This document shows, one piece after another, positions 10,338 to 21,932 of a stretch of 64,000 nucleotides of DNA (the first letter of the stretch is position 1; each line of letters begins with the position of its first letter). Made by a program: the position numbers and the translations under genes. The notes under the pieces are model-generated. The model was not told the DNA's origin. It ran no database searches and saw only the letters and a list, made by a program, of their open reading frames with translations. Source of the DNA: Eucalyptus grandis (lineage: Eukaryota > Streptophyta > Magnoliopsida > Myrtales > Myrtaceae); NCBI RefSeq assembly GCF_016545825.1, contig NC_052614.1:24012559-24076558 (forward strand), read 5' to 3'.

Positions 10338-11054
10338 TTATACAGAGATAGGAGGTGGAACTAAAGGAGGAACCCAATTCTCAGTAGGAACATTAGCAAA
10401 CTTCGAAAGGACAGCACCAACCTCAGTCATTGTTTCCTTGTGTGACTACTTAGTGCAATTTCGTACACTCTATCTCAAATTATTTTTACAGCAGCATCAA
10501 TGTCTCCCCATTCTCATGAGAGTCATAGGAAGCAACACAAGAGAAGTTGACAAAGGTATGAACCTGATGGGTTACTGAAGAAATTGCTTCTTCTACTAGC
10601 TAAATCTTCGACAATCAAGCATCACTATGTGCTTGTCAATGGAGGAAAATAATAACAATATTTCAGCAGTCTAAATAAACAAAAATCAAATGCGCACTGG
10701 AATATCAAACCAAGTAAAATAAACATCACAAACATGAGGTATTCATGCGAATACTTTTCCCAACAAAGGATGAGAAGAATCGGAAAAATGATGCAATCGC
10801 TCGCCCGCAAATGCATGACCAACTTCACGGTGTGCCGCCAGACTCTTGTTCTTTCCGTTCATCATCACTTTTCCTCCATTCCAACAACAATCCTGTCAAT
10901 TGAATCATCAATCTCCTTCACGGAGGTTGCTATCTTCCCATGATGGCTAGCCAATACAGCAGCCTCATTCAAGAGGCTGTGAAGATCCACTCCACCAAAT
11001 CCAGGAATTCTCAAACTTCTTATTGCTAGCAAACCCCCTTAGTAGTACCCCAGA
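10338..11054 (-). pseudogene. Chloroplast FtsH protease pseudogene, C-terminal segment
   Basis: On the minus strand, ASNKKFEN, IPGFGGVDLHSLLNEAAVLA, SVKEIDDSIDRIVVGMEE and a degraded zinc-protease helix (HREVGHAF, for HEVGHA) match FTSH2/VAR2-type thylakoid FtsH in order. Near 10338-10520, DIDAAVK, VYEIALSS, VLSKFANVPTEN and VPPLVPPPISV then a stop match the C-terminus. FtsH2 degrades damaged photosystem II subunits in the thylakoid membrane. About 10 residues are deleted between ASNKKFEN and IPGF, there are several stops, and the zinc-site region is scrambled. Intervening non-coding stretches suggest it was an intron-containing copy. The coding sequence continues upstream at 18176, beyond the inserted copia element. 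Confidence 0.85.
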
Positions 11055-11461
11055 TGTTATACTTTATTGGTATGTCCATGGTGGGATGCGATTAAGATAC
11101 ATCGTTTTATTTTGATATGTTATGATGGGGAGACATCTTTTGAAAGGGTATGAGAGAGTTATATAAATAACTTTAGAAGATAACCGTAGGGTTGGTTGAT
11201 AGAAAGAACGTTCACAAAGAAATTGTTCTCTCTTCTTATTCTCTTTCCATTAACCAAAAAAAAAAAAGCATTCCATTATTCCTTTACGGAGACAATTGGC
11301 ATTAACGTTGTGAAAATTGGATGTTTTCATCGTGATTGCATTCAGATCATTGTGAAATCATATTGTTCGTTGTTCACCCATAATTCAAAGTTCGTTCCGG
11401 GGTAAATTGTTCATTACACATCAAAGAGGCTAGTCGTTTCTTTTGCTGACTTTTTCCCACA
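11055..11461 (+). repeat. 5' LTR of copia element 2
   Basis: Starts TGTTATAC and ends CCCACA. It aligns along its length with 17759-18175, sharing GTTATGATGG, ATATAAATAACTT, an A-run and GTAAATTGTTCATT. A TATA-like ATATAAATAA lies at about 11160. Confidence 0.85.
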
Positions 11462-11476
11462 TTGGTATAAGAGCTT
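11462..11476 (+). other. Primer-binding site of copia element 2 (tRNA-Met)
   Basis: TTGGTATAAGAGC directly after the 5' LTR matches the tRNA-Met site TGGTATCAGAGC with one change. Confidence 0.8.
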
Positions 11477-12658
11477 GATAATGATTTTTGCCTTGTTTCT
11501 CCATTGAATTTTTCTCGTTTGCTATTTGATATGGCGATCAAGAGGATGAACTTCACATCGTTTGGATGTTCATTGCTCGAAAATTGCAACATGAATCGTC
11601 AAAAATGAACCAAAACAAAGATTAGGATTGGAGGTCTCGTACACCTGTATTGTTTTGGTCATTTTTCGAAGCATTTTTTGGCTAGGAATGCCTAGCTCGT
11701 GAGCTCCATGCGTGCGTCGGCAAACTGATGCGCATTGATGACGTCATCCAACGGTCGGTAACCGCTGGATGACGTCATCGGTGATGTCACCCAATTGATG
11801 GGTGTTGGTTGGCCGGCAACCGACTGACAACCCAACCTAGTTGACTGGTCAATCGGTTAGACTAGCCAGGAGCCATACGGGCTCATTGGCGCATGCACCA
11901 CACGCACACACACTTAAGCGGTGTGTGTGACCTCTAATCGGTGCTTGGTTAGTGGCATTTGATTTGTATGGATGTGCTCTACATTGTGATACAGTTATTA
12001 TACATGTTTGAAGCTTTTAAAGGTATAAAAATGTGTACGAAACCTTAAGTATGTGTATTTTTGGGATATAAGTGCATTGTTTATTCCTTTTTAACTTGTA
12101 TTTTATTGTATTTTTGGAAATATAGAAGCTAGCTTACATAAAAATGATCACATATATGTTATGTAGAGTTTGGTTCGATGATAACATGTGCATAATTTAA
12201 TATGCTTACAATTTTCTGATTCCAAGCACACTCGGACAATGGTTGGAAATCCTTAATTTTTTCATTACGTGTCGAATTACGGTTGCAATTATAGTTGCTA
12301 CAAAAATATTTTTTGTTATGTTGGTTCACATCATGCTATACTTTTTGTGTTAATAGAAAAATGTGCAAATTATATGAGGTCATGTAATTATTTTTCTAAT
12401 GGGAGTTCATAGGTTGGAAGAATTCGAAGGAGTTCTCACCTAAAACTTAAATTTTGCGCAAATTAAACTAGTAAATTATAGTAGAACAATCGTACATAGA
12501 AGCTGATTGGGAACATAGTAAACTTTCGTTTCTATGTCTTTTGTTGAACTATCATTAATGGAGTTTGTTTTTGCTGCAAATTAAATATGCGTGTTACTAT
12601 GATAATGTGCTAGTATTGATTCTGTATTTATTATGTCAATGTGTTATAGTAATTGATT
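11477..12658 (+). other. Long untranslated leader of copia element 2
   Basis: About 1.2 kb between primer site and gag start, with no coding signal. It includes an imperfect inverted stretch around GATGACGTCATC (11737-11780). Confidence 0.6.
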
Positions 12659-13530
12659 ATGACTTCGACATCCAAGACTATCGTGATTGACCTCAATAAG
12701 GAAGAGAAATTGAATTATGACAATACGATATTTGGCACCAAAAAGTTTAATACATCTTTGAGGAGCAAGAGGTTTTGAAAACTCTCAATCATACCATGAA
12801 TGAACTTTAGCTCAGCACAAGAGAGATCAAGAAGTTTATCAAGCTTGGAAAAAGAAAAATAGCATTGCTCGCATCACATTGTTAAGTTGTATGCGAGATG
12901 ATTTCATGTATAATTTTGAAAGTTATGATAAAGCTCAAACAATGTGAGTTGCATTGAAAGATAAGTTTAGGGGTATGTCTGCTATTAAGTTGAGGAGACT
13001 CACCATCAAGTTTGACATATACCAAAAGTGCCCAAATATATCAATGAGGCAGCATCTTTAGGAGATGTCAACCATGATTCATGAGTTGAAGTCGGCAGGT
13101 CACTCCCTTACTGATAAATAACAAATTCATGCTATTATAAGGTCTCTTTCTAACAATTTGGAGTAAATTAAGATCAACATGATGCATAATGAGAATATTG
13201 TCGCTTTTGATAATATATCATATCATTTGGAATTAGAGGATGAGTGTGTAGAGGTTGCAAGATCCTCTACTCATGCTCATGTTGTTGAATCGAGTTCACG
13301 CAAAGTTTCAAGTTTCAAGCGCAAAAAGAATCATCAATTCAACAACAAATGGAATGAGACTAATCAGGAACCTAAGAGGGCTAAGATCTTCCAATGTAAG
13401 AAGCGTGGTGGGAAGAAGGACAAGACCAAGAAGATGGGCTACTTTACTCGTGAATACACTGAGTCAAAAGAGGTATATTATTACTCCATTACTTTAAGTA
13501 ATCCTTTTTTTTTTCTAGTACTGTAATACT
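12659..13530 (+). pseudogene. copia element 2 gag remnant
   Basis: The frame opens MTSTSKTIVIDLNKEEKLN and contains the copia gag pattern around FGTKKF, LRSKRF and LNHTMNE. It ends in a basic zinc-knuckle region, FQCKKRGGKKDKTKK, where the expected C-x2-C-x4-H-x4-C spacing is lost. Stops near 12778, 12865 and 13162 break it. Confidence 0.75.
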
Positions 13531-13969
13531 TGCTAAATCTCATCTAATGTGGACTGTAGACTCAAAAGCAATAGTGTAGATAGAGACCAAGGAGCATTTG
13601 TGGAGTATCGTTAAATACAATCTAGAAGAAGATTGATATATGTTGGAAATAACTCAAGAGTTGAAGTGAAAGGTATTGGCACATGTAAATTAATTTGACG
13701 TGGTGGTCGAAACCTATTCCTACATGATCTCCTCTATGTTCTAGATATTCGACGGAACTTGGTCTCCGTAGTTGTTCTTCTTAACCTAGGTTATGTATTG
13801 AATTTTCATGGTGATTGTATTGACATTTTTTGGTTGGAATATTTTATTATGGTTCTGATCATATATTGAATGGTTTTATGGTGTTAAACATTGATTATGA
13901 TCTATACAATGTTAATGTTAATAGTTGTTTTTCTTTAATTAAATTTTCTAGTAATGTTAAGATTGATGC

Positions 13970-14922
13970 AAGTACTTGGCATTCTAGATTAAGTCACATT
14001 GAGTTATAAGTAATACAAAAGTGAGCTAGAGAAAACCTTTTAGGGTCACTCCCTAATGTTAATCTACCTATATATGAACATTGTCTAGCGGAAAAAATAA
14101 CTAGAAAACCATTCGGTAAATGAACTAGAGCCAAATTTCCGATACAACTCATACATTTTGACATTTGTGGTCCATTAAACGTGAGGGCGAGACATGTAGC
14201 CTCATATTTCATCACTTTCATAGATTATTTCATGTGTTTCGGTTATGTCTTTCTGATCTCCCATAAGTTAGAAGCATTAGACCGCTTTAAATGATATATA
14301 ATGTTGATAGAGAATTAGTTGAACAAAACAATAAATACATTGAGAACTGATCGCGGATATGAGTATCTATTTAAGTAATTTAAGACTCTTTGTGAAGAAA
14401 ATGAAATTATACGACAATTGACCATTCCTAGTACTTCGCAACAAAATGGGGTTGCTGAAAGAATGAATGGAACTCTTTTAGAAATGGTTAGGTCTATGAT
14501 GGCGCAAACAAATTTACCCATCTCGTATTAGGGAGATGCATTATATACTTAACCATGTGCCCTCAGAATCAGTCACTTTCACCCCTTATGAATTGTGGAT
14601 TGGTAGGAAACCAAATTTAAGTAATCTACGTCCATGGGGGTGTGCAACTTATGTTCATGATTTTTCCCATAAATTATGGCAAATTAGGTCACAGAGAGAA
14701 AAAATTATCTTTATAAGATATTTTGAACACTCTGAAAGGTACGTGTTCATAAGTGAACAAGTTGATGGAAGTGAGACCGAAATGGAGCTATGGGATGTCA
14801 CGTTCTTAGAGAATGATTTTCTTAGTAGATGTGAGATTGATAAAAACTTCCAATTATCTAAGATGGAAAATCCTGATAATATACCCACTAATGTTGTAGA
14901 GGGAAATGAAGATTTACCTTAA
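13970..14922 (+). pseudogene. copia element 2 integrase remnant
   Basis: WHSRLSHIEL, CEHCLAEKITRKPFG (zinc-binding H-H-C-C domain), LIHFDICGPLNVRA (first catalytic D), RTDRGYEYL (second D) and QQNGVAERMNGTLLEMVRS (catalytic E) appear in order. YELWIGRKPNLSNLRPWGC marks the C-terminal part. Stops near 14008, 14121, 14293 and 14530 interrupt the frame. Confidence 0.88.
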
Positions 14923-15039
14923 CATATAAGGCCTAGTGGAAGTATTGCATCGATTGGTGAATTGATCAAGAGAAGTTCAGTTACGTAAAAATAATCATAA
15001 AAGTATTTCCCATCATTGTTTTGAGATTAAAAGAAAAGC

Positions 15040-15880
15040 ATTTATGATTGCTCCGTAAGATGATGCCGAGCCTATAACTATTAAAGAAGCTCTCTCATCA
15101 TCTGATAAGCAAGAATGGAGAAATTTTTTGGAAAATGAGGTGGAATCAATAAGATCAAATTACATCTAGGACTTAGTTGATTTACCACTCAATCACAAGA
15201 CTATTGGAAATAAATGGGCTTTTAAGATTAAGCGAATGGCGGATGGATCAATTAAAAAGTATAAGACTCGTCTTATGACGAAAAGTTATACTCAACAAAA
15301 ATGTATAGACCATGAGGAAACATTTTCATTAGTCGTAAGGTTTGCCTTAATACGATTTATCCTAGCCATCGTTGCACATTTATATCTTTAATTACATCAA
15401 ATGGATGTAAAAATGACATTTCTCATTGTATAACTAAATGATGAAATCTATATATAGCAACCAATATGTTTAATAGTTAAAAGTCAAGAGCATAAAGTTT
15501 ACAAGCTTCATCGCTCAATATACAGCCTTAAGTAATCATCTAGACAGTGGTATCTTTGTTTTCATCGAGCCATAACGACTTTTGGATTCACGATGATCGA
15601 AAAAAATCACCGTATATATGTCAAACCATCCGAAGATAAATTTGTGATTTTTTCACTTTATGTGGACAATATTATATTTGTTGAAAATGACAAAGTTTTG
15701 GTTATCACCATAAAAGAATGGTTATCCTCCAATTTTGAAATAAAGGATATAGGAGAAGCTGCTTATATATTAAGAGTTAAGATCGAAATAGATCGATCAA
15801 GGAAATTTATTGCTTTATCACAAGAGTCTTATATAATAAAGATTTTTGAGCGTTTCAATATGTAGCATTATAATCTCTGT
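15040..15880 (+). pseudogene. copia element 2 reverse transcriptase remnant
   Basis: EPITIKEALSSSDKQEW, NKWAFKIKRMADGSIKKYK, HQMDVKMTFLIV, FVIFSLYVDNIIFVEND (catalytic box YVDN) and FEIKDIGEAAYILRVKIEID follow the copia RT order. Several TAA/TAG codons break it. Confidence 0.88.
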
Positions 15881-15949
15881 CATGTAAGGTGAAGGCCTAG
15901 GTACTAAGATGTGTCTTAAGACTATAGAAAAAAAATAAAGAAATAGAAG

Positions 15950-16400
15950 TTGTTCCTTATGCTAGTGCGGTCGGAAGTTTGATGTATGCTATGATGTGTA
16001 CTCGACCCAACATATGTTATACAGTGCAGTTGATGAGTCGATATCAATCATATCCTAGTCAAGCACATTGGAAAGCAGTGAAGATGATTATGAGATACTT
16101 AAAAGGCACCATGGACTATCGACTTTGTTATCAAGGGAATAATTTATGCTTGTTAGGCTATTCAGATGCTAATTTGGGAGGAGACCTAGATGAGCGTATA
16201 TCGACTTTTGGATATGCATTCTTGCTTAATGAATGTGTAATTTCTTGGAACAATGAGAAATAGATATGCATGGCCTTGTCTATAATGGAGACAAAATTTA
16301 TTGTATGCTCTATCGCTGTGCAAGAAGTAATATGGTTAAAACGTTTCTTGAAAAATTTAGCCATTGTTAGTGATAGTTTATTGTGATAGTTAAGTAGCCA
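15950..16400 (+). pseudogene. copia element 2 RNase H remnant
   Basis: AVGSLMYAMMCTRPNICYTV, AHWKAVKMIMRYLKGTMDY, GYSDANLGGDLDERISTFGY and a degraded METKFIVCSIAVQEVIWLK are the typical end of copia pol. Confidence 0.88.
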
Positions 16401-16499
16401 TTGCTTATGTGAAAGATCCCAAGTATCATGGAAAGACAAAGTTAAACAACAACTTTATTAGAGATATAATAGCACAGAAATAAGTGATCCTTCAATACA

Positions 16500-17758
16500 T
16501 TTTAACTAATAGAATGGTTGCTGATCCTGTACGAAGGTTGTTCCTATAGACATATTCTTGACCCACAGAATGTCTCTAGGATCACGTAGAATGTGATACG
16601 TAATATTGTAGAGGATCATTGGTTTAGGTATATGTGAATGTATGTATTGTATTTGTTTGTTTTTTAGTGACTTGATGTTTTATTAATAAGTACATATCTA
16701 TTATGAGACTAGTACAAACACACATATATTATTGAAAAGTTTATTAATAAACAATGATTGACTCACTCACATGAGCAATCACTTCAAGTGTTATAGTTAG
16801 CACATTGCGATGAGACGTTATGAATAAATAAATGTCTAAGAGCAAATTTAGTACATAAAATAATATGTCGACTTGATTGGAGTCATGATGAGGTCTGTGA
16901 TTTGTATATGATAAGACCGAACATGATAGTTCACAATCATGTATAAATTAAAGATGTAGGATGCAAGTACTTAATTGGCACTATAGAAAGCGAGCTAATA
17001 TAGTACTCGAGCTAAACTGGAGTATGTGAGAAGCACGTGATTATGTTTAGGCAAAGATCCGTATTGTAGATATATTTAATAAATGATATACGCTTTTATA
17101 TAAAGAGAAATCTACTATAGCATGTAATTCATATTACATGTGCATTATACGACCAACAGGGGAAGGTGAGTGAAATTATCCATATCTACTTATCGTATGA
17201 GCCCTTGAGGTAATTTATAATTTATCTTATTTTGTGTCCTATGTTACTTCTGATTATATTCTCGAAGTGAAATATCAATGTTGCTACTTTAACATGTTAC
17301 CGACGATCATGAATAGATATGGCTTTATGGGATGTGTCTAGGAAATCAGTTGTTCTGAAATAGAGAGAGACATGAATGCAAAAAAAAGACTATTATTATT
17401 TTACATCTATCACATGTATTTACTAGTCGACCAATTATATCATCTTTTGTGGTTTTGATATAATTGTGAATACATTATGTTATGAGAATAATCAAGTATA
17501 ACCTTTAAAGAATAAGTATACTTGGATTGATGTAACAAAATATGTTTAGGGCACTGTGAGACATCAATTGTTTATTTCTTTTAGGATTGTAGCCATTATG
17601 TCATCCCTAACGGATGCATAATTTGAGCTCTCAAGTGCAGGTGTATTCACTAGTCGCATGACTTTCTCGCCAGTATAAATTCTTTCAAAAGTTTATGAAT
17701 GTTGAATGACTTATATTCTTGATAGAGCACTATCAAGCCTATCATGTCCGAGTAGGAG
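16500..17758 (+). other. Non-coding tail of copia element 2
   Basis: About 1.25 kb of AT-rich sequence between RNase H and the 3' LTR, with no reading frame above background. Confidence 0.55.
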
Positions 17759-18175
17759 ATATTGTATTTTATTAGTACGTCCATAATGGGATGCGATTAA
17801 GATGTATTGTTTCGTCTTGATATGTTATGATGGAGAGACACCCTTTAAAAAGGTATGTGGGAACCATATAAATAACTTCAAAAGATAACCATCGGGCTAG
17901 TTGGCAGAAATAACGTTCAAAATGAAACTGTTCTCTCTTCTTCTTCTCTTTCCATCAAAAAAAAAAAAAAAAAAAGGCAGGCATTCCATTACTCTTTTAC
18001 GAAGACAATCGGCATTAACGCTGTGGAAATTGAATGTTTTCATCATGATTGCATTTAGACTATCGTGAAGTCATATTATTTGTTGTTCATCCGTAATTCA
18101 ATGTTCGTTCCTGGGTAAATTGTTCATTGCGCATAAAAAATGCTAATCACTTCTTTCATCGACTTTTTTCCCACA
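17759..18175 (+). repeat. 3' LTR of copia element 2
   Basis: Partner of 11055-11461. A purine-rich GAGTAGGAGATA precedes it, and the right end CCCACA joins the target-site duplication CCAGG. Confidence 0.85.
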
Positions 18176-18215
18176 CCAGGTATCAGGAACATCAATAGTT
18201 GCTTGCATAGATACT
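18176..18215 (-). pseudogene. FtsH pseudogene, 40-bp middle segment between two insertions
   Basis: Between the copia element and the Mutator-like element, the minus strand reads QATIDVPDTW, equivalent to QVSVDVPDVK of FTSH2. It joins across the copia insertion to GTTKG-V-ASNKKFE at 11020-11050. The bases just upstream look like an intron end. The ends of this segment are the target-site duplications of the two neighbouring elements. Confidence 0.8.
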
Positions 18216-19329
18216 GACACGCGGACCCTTGGAGTGCCTTAACTTTGGCTAAATGGACACTTAAGTGCCATAACTTACGAAAGGTACACTTAAGTGCCAA
18301 AATCGGAGTAAAAGGAATCACTTGAGTGCCAATCCGGCCAAAATATCGACGTGGCACTTTTCCGACGAACCGAGCCCAAAACGACGCTGTTTTGCATGCG
18401 CGTGGCCAAAACGGCGTTGTTTTGGGGGACGTGGCAAAAAAAAAATAAATAAATAATTAAATTAAATTTATTTAAAATATTTTAAATTAATAATTTTAAA
18501 ATTAAATTTAGTTAAAATATTTTAAAATAATAATTTTAAAATTAAATTCAGTTGAAATATTAAAAATTAATAATTAAAAAAAATTTAAAAAAAAAAGGAA
18601 AGGGGGCTCACTTTTGGGGATTAGCCCTCAACCACCGCCGCCGCCCGTCGCCGCTGGGAAGGGCCGGTGACAGCGGGGAGGGTCGGCCGGGCCTTGGCCG
18701 TGGGGGCGACCGGCCGACTAGCGGCGAGGGCTCGTGAGCCCTTGCGCCAAATCGGGCGAGGGTCGCGGCCTCGCCTAGATCCGGCCGAGGGTCGCGAGCC
18801 CTCGCCACAGATCCGGCAAGGGCCGCGAGCCCCGCCGCCGGTCGGTCGGGGTCACCGGGCCCGGCCGGGGTCGGTGACCCCGGCCGACCCTCCCCCGCCA
18901 CCGCCGGGAATCCCGGCGGTCCGGCGGCGGCGGTGGTTAAGGGCTAATCCCTCGGCCGCCTCCCCCTCTTTCCCTTTTTTTTTAAATTTTAAATTTTAAA
19001 TTTTTTAAATTTTTAATATTTCAACTAAATTTAATTTTAAAATTATTATTTTTAAATATTTTAACTAAATTTAATTAATTTTTTTTTTTTACCACGTCAG
19101 CCCAAAACGATGCCGTTTTGGCCACGTCGACGCCGTTTTGGCCACGTGCAAAATGACGTTGTTTTAGGCACGCTTCGCCGGAAAAATGCCACGTTGGCGT
19201 TTTTGGCTGGAGTGGCACTTAAGTGATCCGTTTTTCTTCGAATATTGCACTTAAGTGTACCTTTCGTAAGTTATGGCACTTAAGTGTCCATTTGGCCAAA
19301 GTTATGGCACTTGAAGCGTTCTTTTGCCC
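18216..19329. mobile_element. Mutator-like foldback element with GC-rich core
   Basis: The element is a near-palindrome. Left sequence with CTTAAGTGCC and ACTTACGAAAGGTACACTT (18230-18300) recurs inverted at 19190-19320. AT-rich arms (18440-18600 and 18975-19090) are mutual complements, and the edges of the GC-rich core (18620-18650 and 18920-18950) are inverted as well. It is flanked by CATAGATACT on both sides (18206-18215 and 19329-19338), a 9-10 bp duplication typical of Mutator-like elements. It encodes no transposase. The core at about 18650-18900 repeats GGCGAGGGTCGCGAGCC-like units. It inserted into the presumed intron of the FtsH pseudogene. Confidence 0.85.
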
Positions 19330-19347
19330 ATAGATACTATAAGTAAG

Positions 19348-19838
19348 TGTCACGGCCTGAAAGAAGGCCAATCCAAGAGGTTCCCGAGGGATGGCCATGA
19401 CTCATCCGCAGTAGACCTCCTGTGCTCGCCTGGCTTCTCCATAAGTCTCCATCCCGAATTCTACAAGGGGTGGGCGTAACCGTCAATACTCCAAGTTCTA
19501 GAAGTTTCTAGTTCTATTTATGTCGGTAGCTAGTAGTTGGTATTTATGTCGGTAGTTGAGGCGGTGCGATCTCATCCGCCGGTTAAATTCTAGATCAATG
19601 GTTGTAAACCGAGGCCCTCAAGTATAAGAAGGGGTGCCCTCTCTCATTTGTAATCATCCAATCCTTTTCAGTAATGTCAAAGCTCCTTTCTTTTCAGAGC
19701 TCCTCTCTCTAAACTTTCTCTCTCTATGATCCGGATATAAGAGCGAGTGAGTGTTTGATCGAGCAAGGCTTGGCTTGTGTGAACCAAAATAGCCTGAGTC
19801 ATCGCGTGGTCATGATCCCAATCAATCGGCCCGTGACA
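19348..19838 (+). repeat. 5' LTR of the TR-GAG element
   Basis: Aligns without length change to 21933-22423. Both contain GAATTCTACAAGGGGTGGG and TTCTAGAAGTTTCTAGTTCT. Confidence 0.93.
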
Positions 19839-19901
19839 AGTAGTATCAAACAAAAGAGAGATCCGTTTTGAGAGACCAATGAGCGCCAACTGTTCAAGAG
19901 A

Positions 19902-20850
19902 ATGTCGAGCCAAGAAACTGTCATGGATGGAGAGGCCGCGCAAGTCAAGGAGACTCGTGGCCGAGCGAAGAAAAGAGATGCCTCAATGGATGTTGTAGCT
20001 GCGATCGATGAGAAGATCGGGAAGGTCCGGAGTGTTGTGCTCGAGTTCATGGAAGGTCTTGACGATGTGCAAGACCGGATCATGGAGGTTGAGACATCGC
20101 TCTATGAAGACTTCATGACCAGCCTCAACGAAGCTACAACCCCGTTGCACAACAAGGATGAAGCCCTTGAAGCATCGATCGATGTGTTGAAAGAGCGCGT
20201 CTAAGTGATCGAGGAGGAAAGCCCGTGTAGGGACAAGGTTGAAGTCATGAAGGCGAAGATCCAAGAGCTCAAGACCGAGCTCACCCTATGCAAGCTTAGC
20301 ATCACCAACGGTGCGGTGCCTACTCAAGCAGTGTCCAAGATTGAGGTGCCAAAGCTGAAAGAGTTCAAAGGCGAACGATTCGCCAAGGAGGTGGACAACT
20401 TCATCTGGAGCATGGAGCAATACTTTGGTGTTGTCAACCTACACGATAAGTCAATCAAGGTACGAACTACTTCCATGTTCCTTACTGATACAACAATGCT
20501 TTGGTGGCGTAATAGGTGTGATGAGGTTAGACGCGATGCTAATCCCGTGGATACATGGGATGACTTCATAAGGGAGTTCCGGACTATTTCTTCCCTGAGT
20601 TTTCTCAACAAGAAGCCCGTAGCAAGCTCCATTGCCTCGAGCAAAGAGGTGTGATCCGAGAGTACATGAGGGAATTCACGGAGCTCAAACTCTAGATTCA
20701 CAACCTAAGCGAAGAGGAGGCTCTTAGAGCGTTCATGGATGGACTGAAGCTATGGGCACTACTCGAGCTCAAGCGAAGGGATGTGACGAGTCTCGCGAGA
20801 GCACTAAATGTGGCCGAGTCGCTCGTCGACCTCACCAAAGAGTAGACTAA
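19902..20850 (+). pseudogene. gag of the TR-GAG element
   Basis: An ATG 64 bp after the 5' LTR opens MSSQETVMDGEAAQVKETRG, followed by a coiled-coil-like acidic/basic stretch. After a single TAA at 20202 the same frame continues to about 20654 with PKLKEFKGERFAKEVDNFIW, FLTDTTMLWWRNRCDEV and TWDDFIREFRT, the plant gypsy gag capsid pattern. A frame change then leads to REYMREFTELKL, NLSEEEALRAFMDGLK and LNVAESLVDLTKE, its C-terminal part. The protein would package element RNA into particles. One stop and at least one frameshift separate it from a continuous gag. Confidence 0.85.
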
Positions 20851-21016
20851 GAGAGTGGAGGTTGGATCGATCTGAGGACGAAGCAAGAAACACTCCCCGA
20901 GGCGCGCATGATCAAGGCGACCAAGCCAAAACATTGGGAGAAGGAACTTCAAAGCCGTCCTTTCAAAGGGGTCGACCATCGATGGACTACACGAGTAAGT
21001 TTGATCAACCTTCGCC

Positions 21017-21833
21017 TTCTCCTTGTTTCATTTGCCAAGGTCCACATTGGACCCAAAAGTGCCGAAGAAGGGTCGAATCAACGCCCTCCTTGCCATCGAA
21101 GAGGAGGAGGAGCCCAAAGAAGAGAAGAGGCAAATCCGGCTTGGAGCGGTGAAGATGATCAACTCCGTCCAAGCTCGGTTGCCATCCAAAGAAGAAGGAA
21201 TTACACCGAACACGAACATGTTCTTCGTGGAGGTCGAAGTGTGTGGCTGAACGCTTTACGCTTTGGTCGACACGGGAGCGTCGAACATGTTCATGTCGAT
21301 CGAGGCGGCGAAAGCCTTGGGTCTTTGCGTGGAGCCATCCGGGAAGACCCACAAGCCCATCAATTTGGGCGTTCGTGGCGTAGGAGCAACTCCCGATGTG
21401 GATGTCAAGATTGGCGGATGGAAAGACGATGACTTTCGAGGTAATCCCGCTTGACGATTATGATCTCATTTTGGTTATGCAATTCTTCGAAAGTGTGGGA
21501 GCCATGATCGACATGAGGACCAAGTATATCATAATCCCCGACCAAAAATGCCCGTCGATGATCCCCATGATCAAAGGGGTAGTCGACACCAAGACCATCG
21601 CGTCAATCTGGCGCCTCGACAAGAGCTTGAAGTCTGTGAAGCGCTTGAACAAGCTGATCGAGGTGAAGCCGAAGTTAGAGTTGGATCCTACTCCAACGCA
21701 TGCCATGCCAATTCAAGTGCTTTTTCCTGAGGTTGAGTGCTCACCGCACGTCACGCCTAAGCCGAAGGTGGAGTCATGTGCCAAGCCCGAGCTGACCATA
21801 GAAGGATGTGGTCCTTCATTCATGGGCGTTTGA
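21017..21833 (+). pseudogene. Zinc knuckle and retroviral-type aspartic protease of the TR-GAG element
   Basis: CFICQGPHWTQKC (about 21026-21064) is a CCHC knuckle. VDTGASNMFMS at about 21266 is the aspartic-protease active site (D-T-G), continuing in shifted frames as GWKDD and then TFEVIPLDDYDLILVMQFF, the usual plant gypsy protease end (compare LDDFDVVLGMDF). The frame ends at 21833 without any RT motif; only 100 bp then separate it from the 3' LTR. This supports a natural gag-protease element rather than a large deletion within pol, though a very old deletion is not excluded. Confidence 0.8.
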
Positions 21834-21932
21834 GTGAAACGAAACCAAAAGAAGAAAGCCCATGCTCGTGCGAGGAAAGCTGCTTGTCAAGCTGTGAGCG
21901 ACGAGGGCGTCACTCAAATGAGTGGGGGAGAA

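Larger units (their letters stand above)
11055..18175 (+). mobile_element. Ty1/copia retrotransposon (element 2), complete but decayed
   Basis: A 7.1-kb element with both LTRs, primer site, gag, integrase, RT and RNase H in copia order. It is flanked by CCAGA (11050-11054) and CCAGG (18176-18180), a 5-bp target-site duplication with one change. Numerous stops break the polyprotein. It has an unusually long leader (11462-12658) and a long tail between RNase H and the 3' LTR (about 16500-17758). Its LTRs have diverged visibly more than those of the TR-GAG element, suggesting an older insertion. It sits in the FtsH pseudogene. Confidence 0.9.

Noticed and set aside
11737..11780. GATGACGTCATC palindromes in the copia leader as a bZIP regulatory site
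   Set aside because: They lie in a decayed retrotransposon leader with no gene to regulate; they more likely reflect a small inverted duplication.
18608..18999. Open frames on both strands in the GC-rich core of the foldback element
   Set aside because: Low-complexity G/A/P/R-rich translations in a palindromic GC-rich core, with no domain; they arise from composition.
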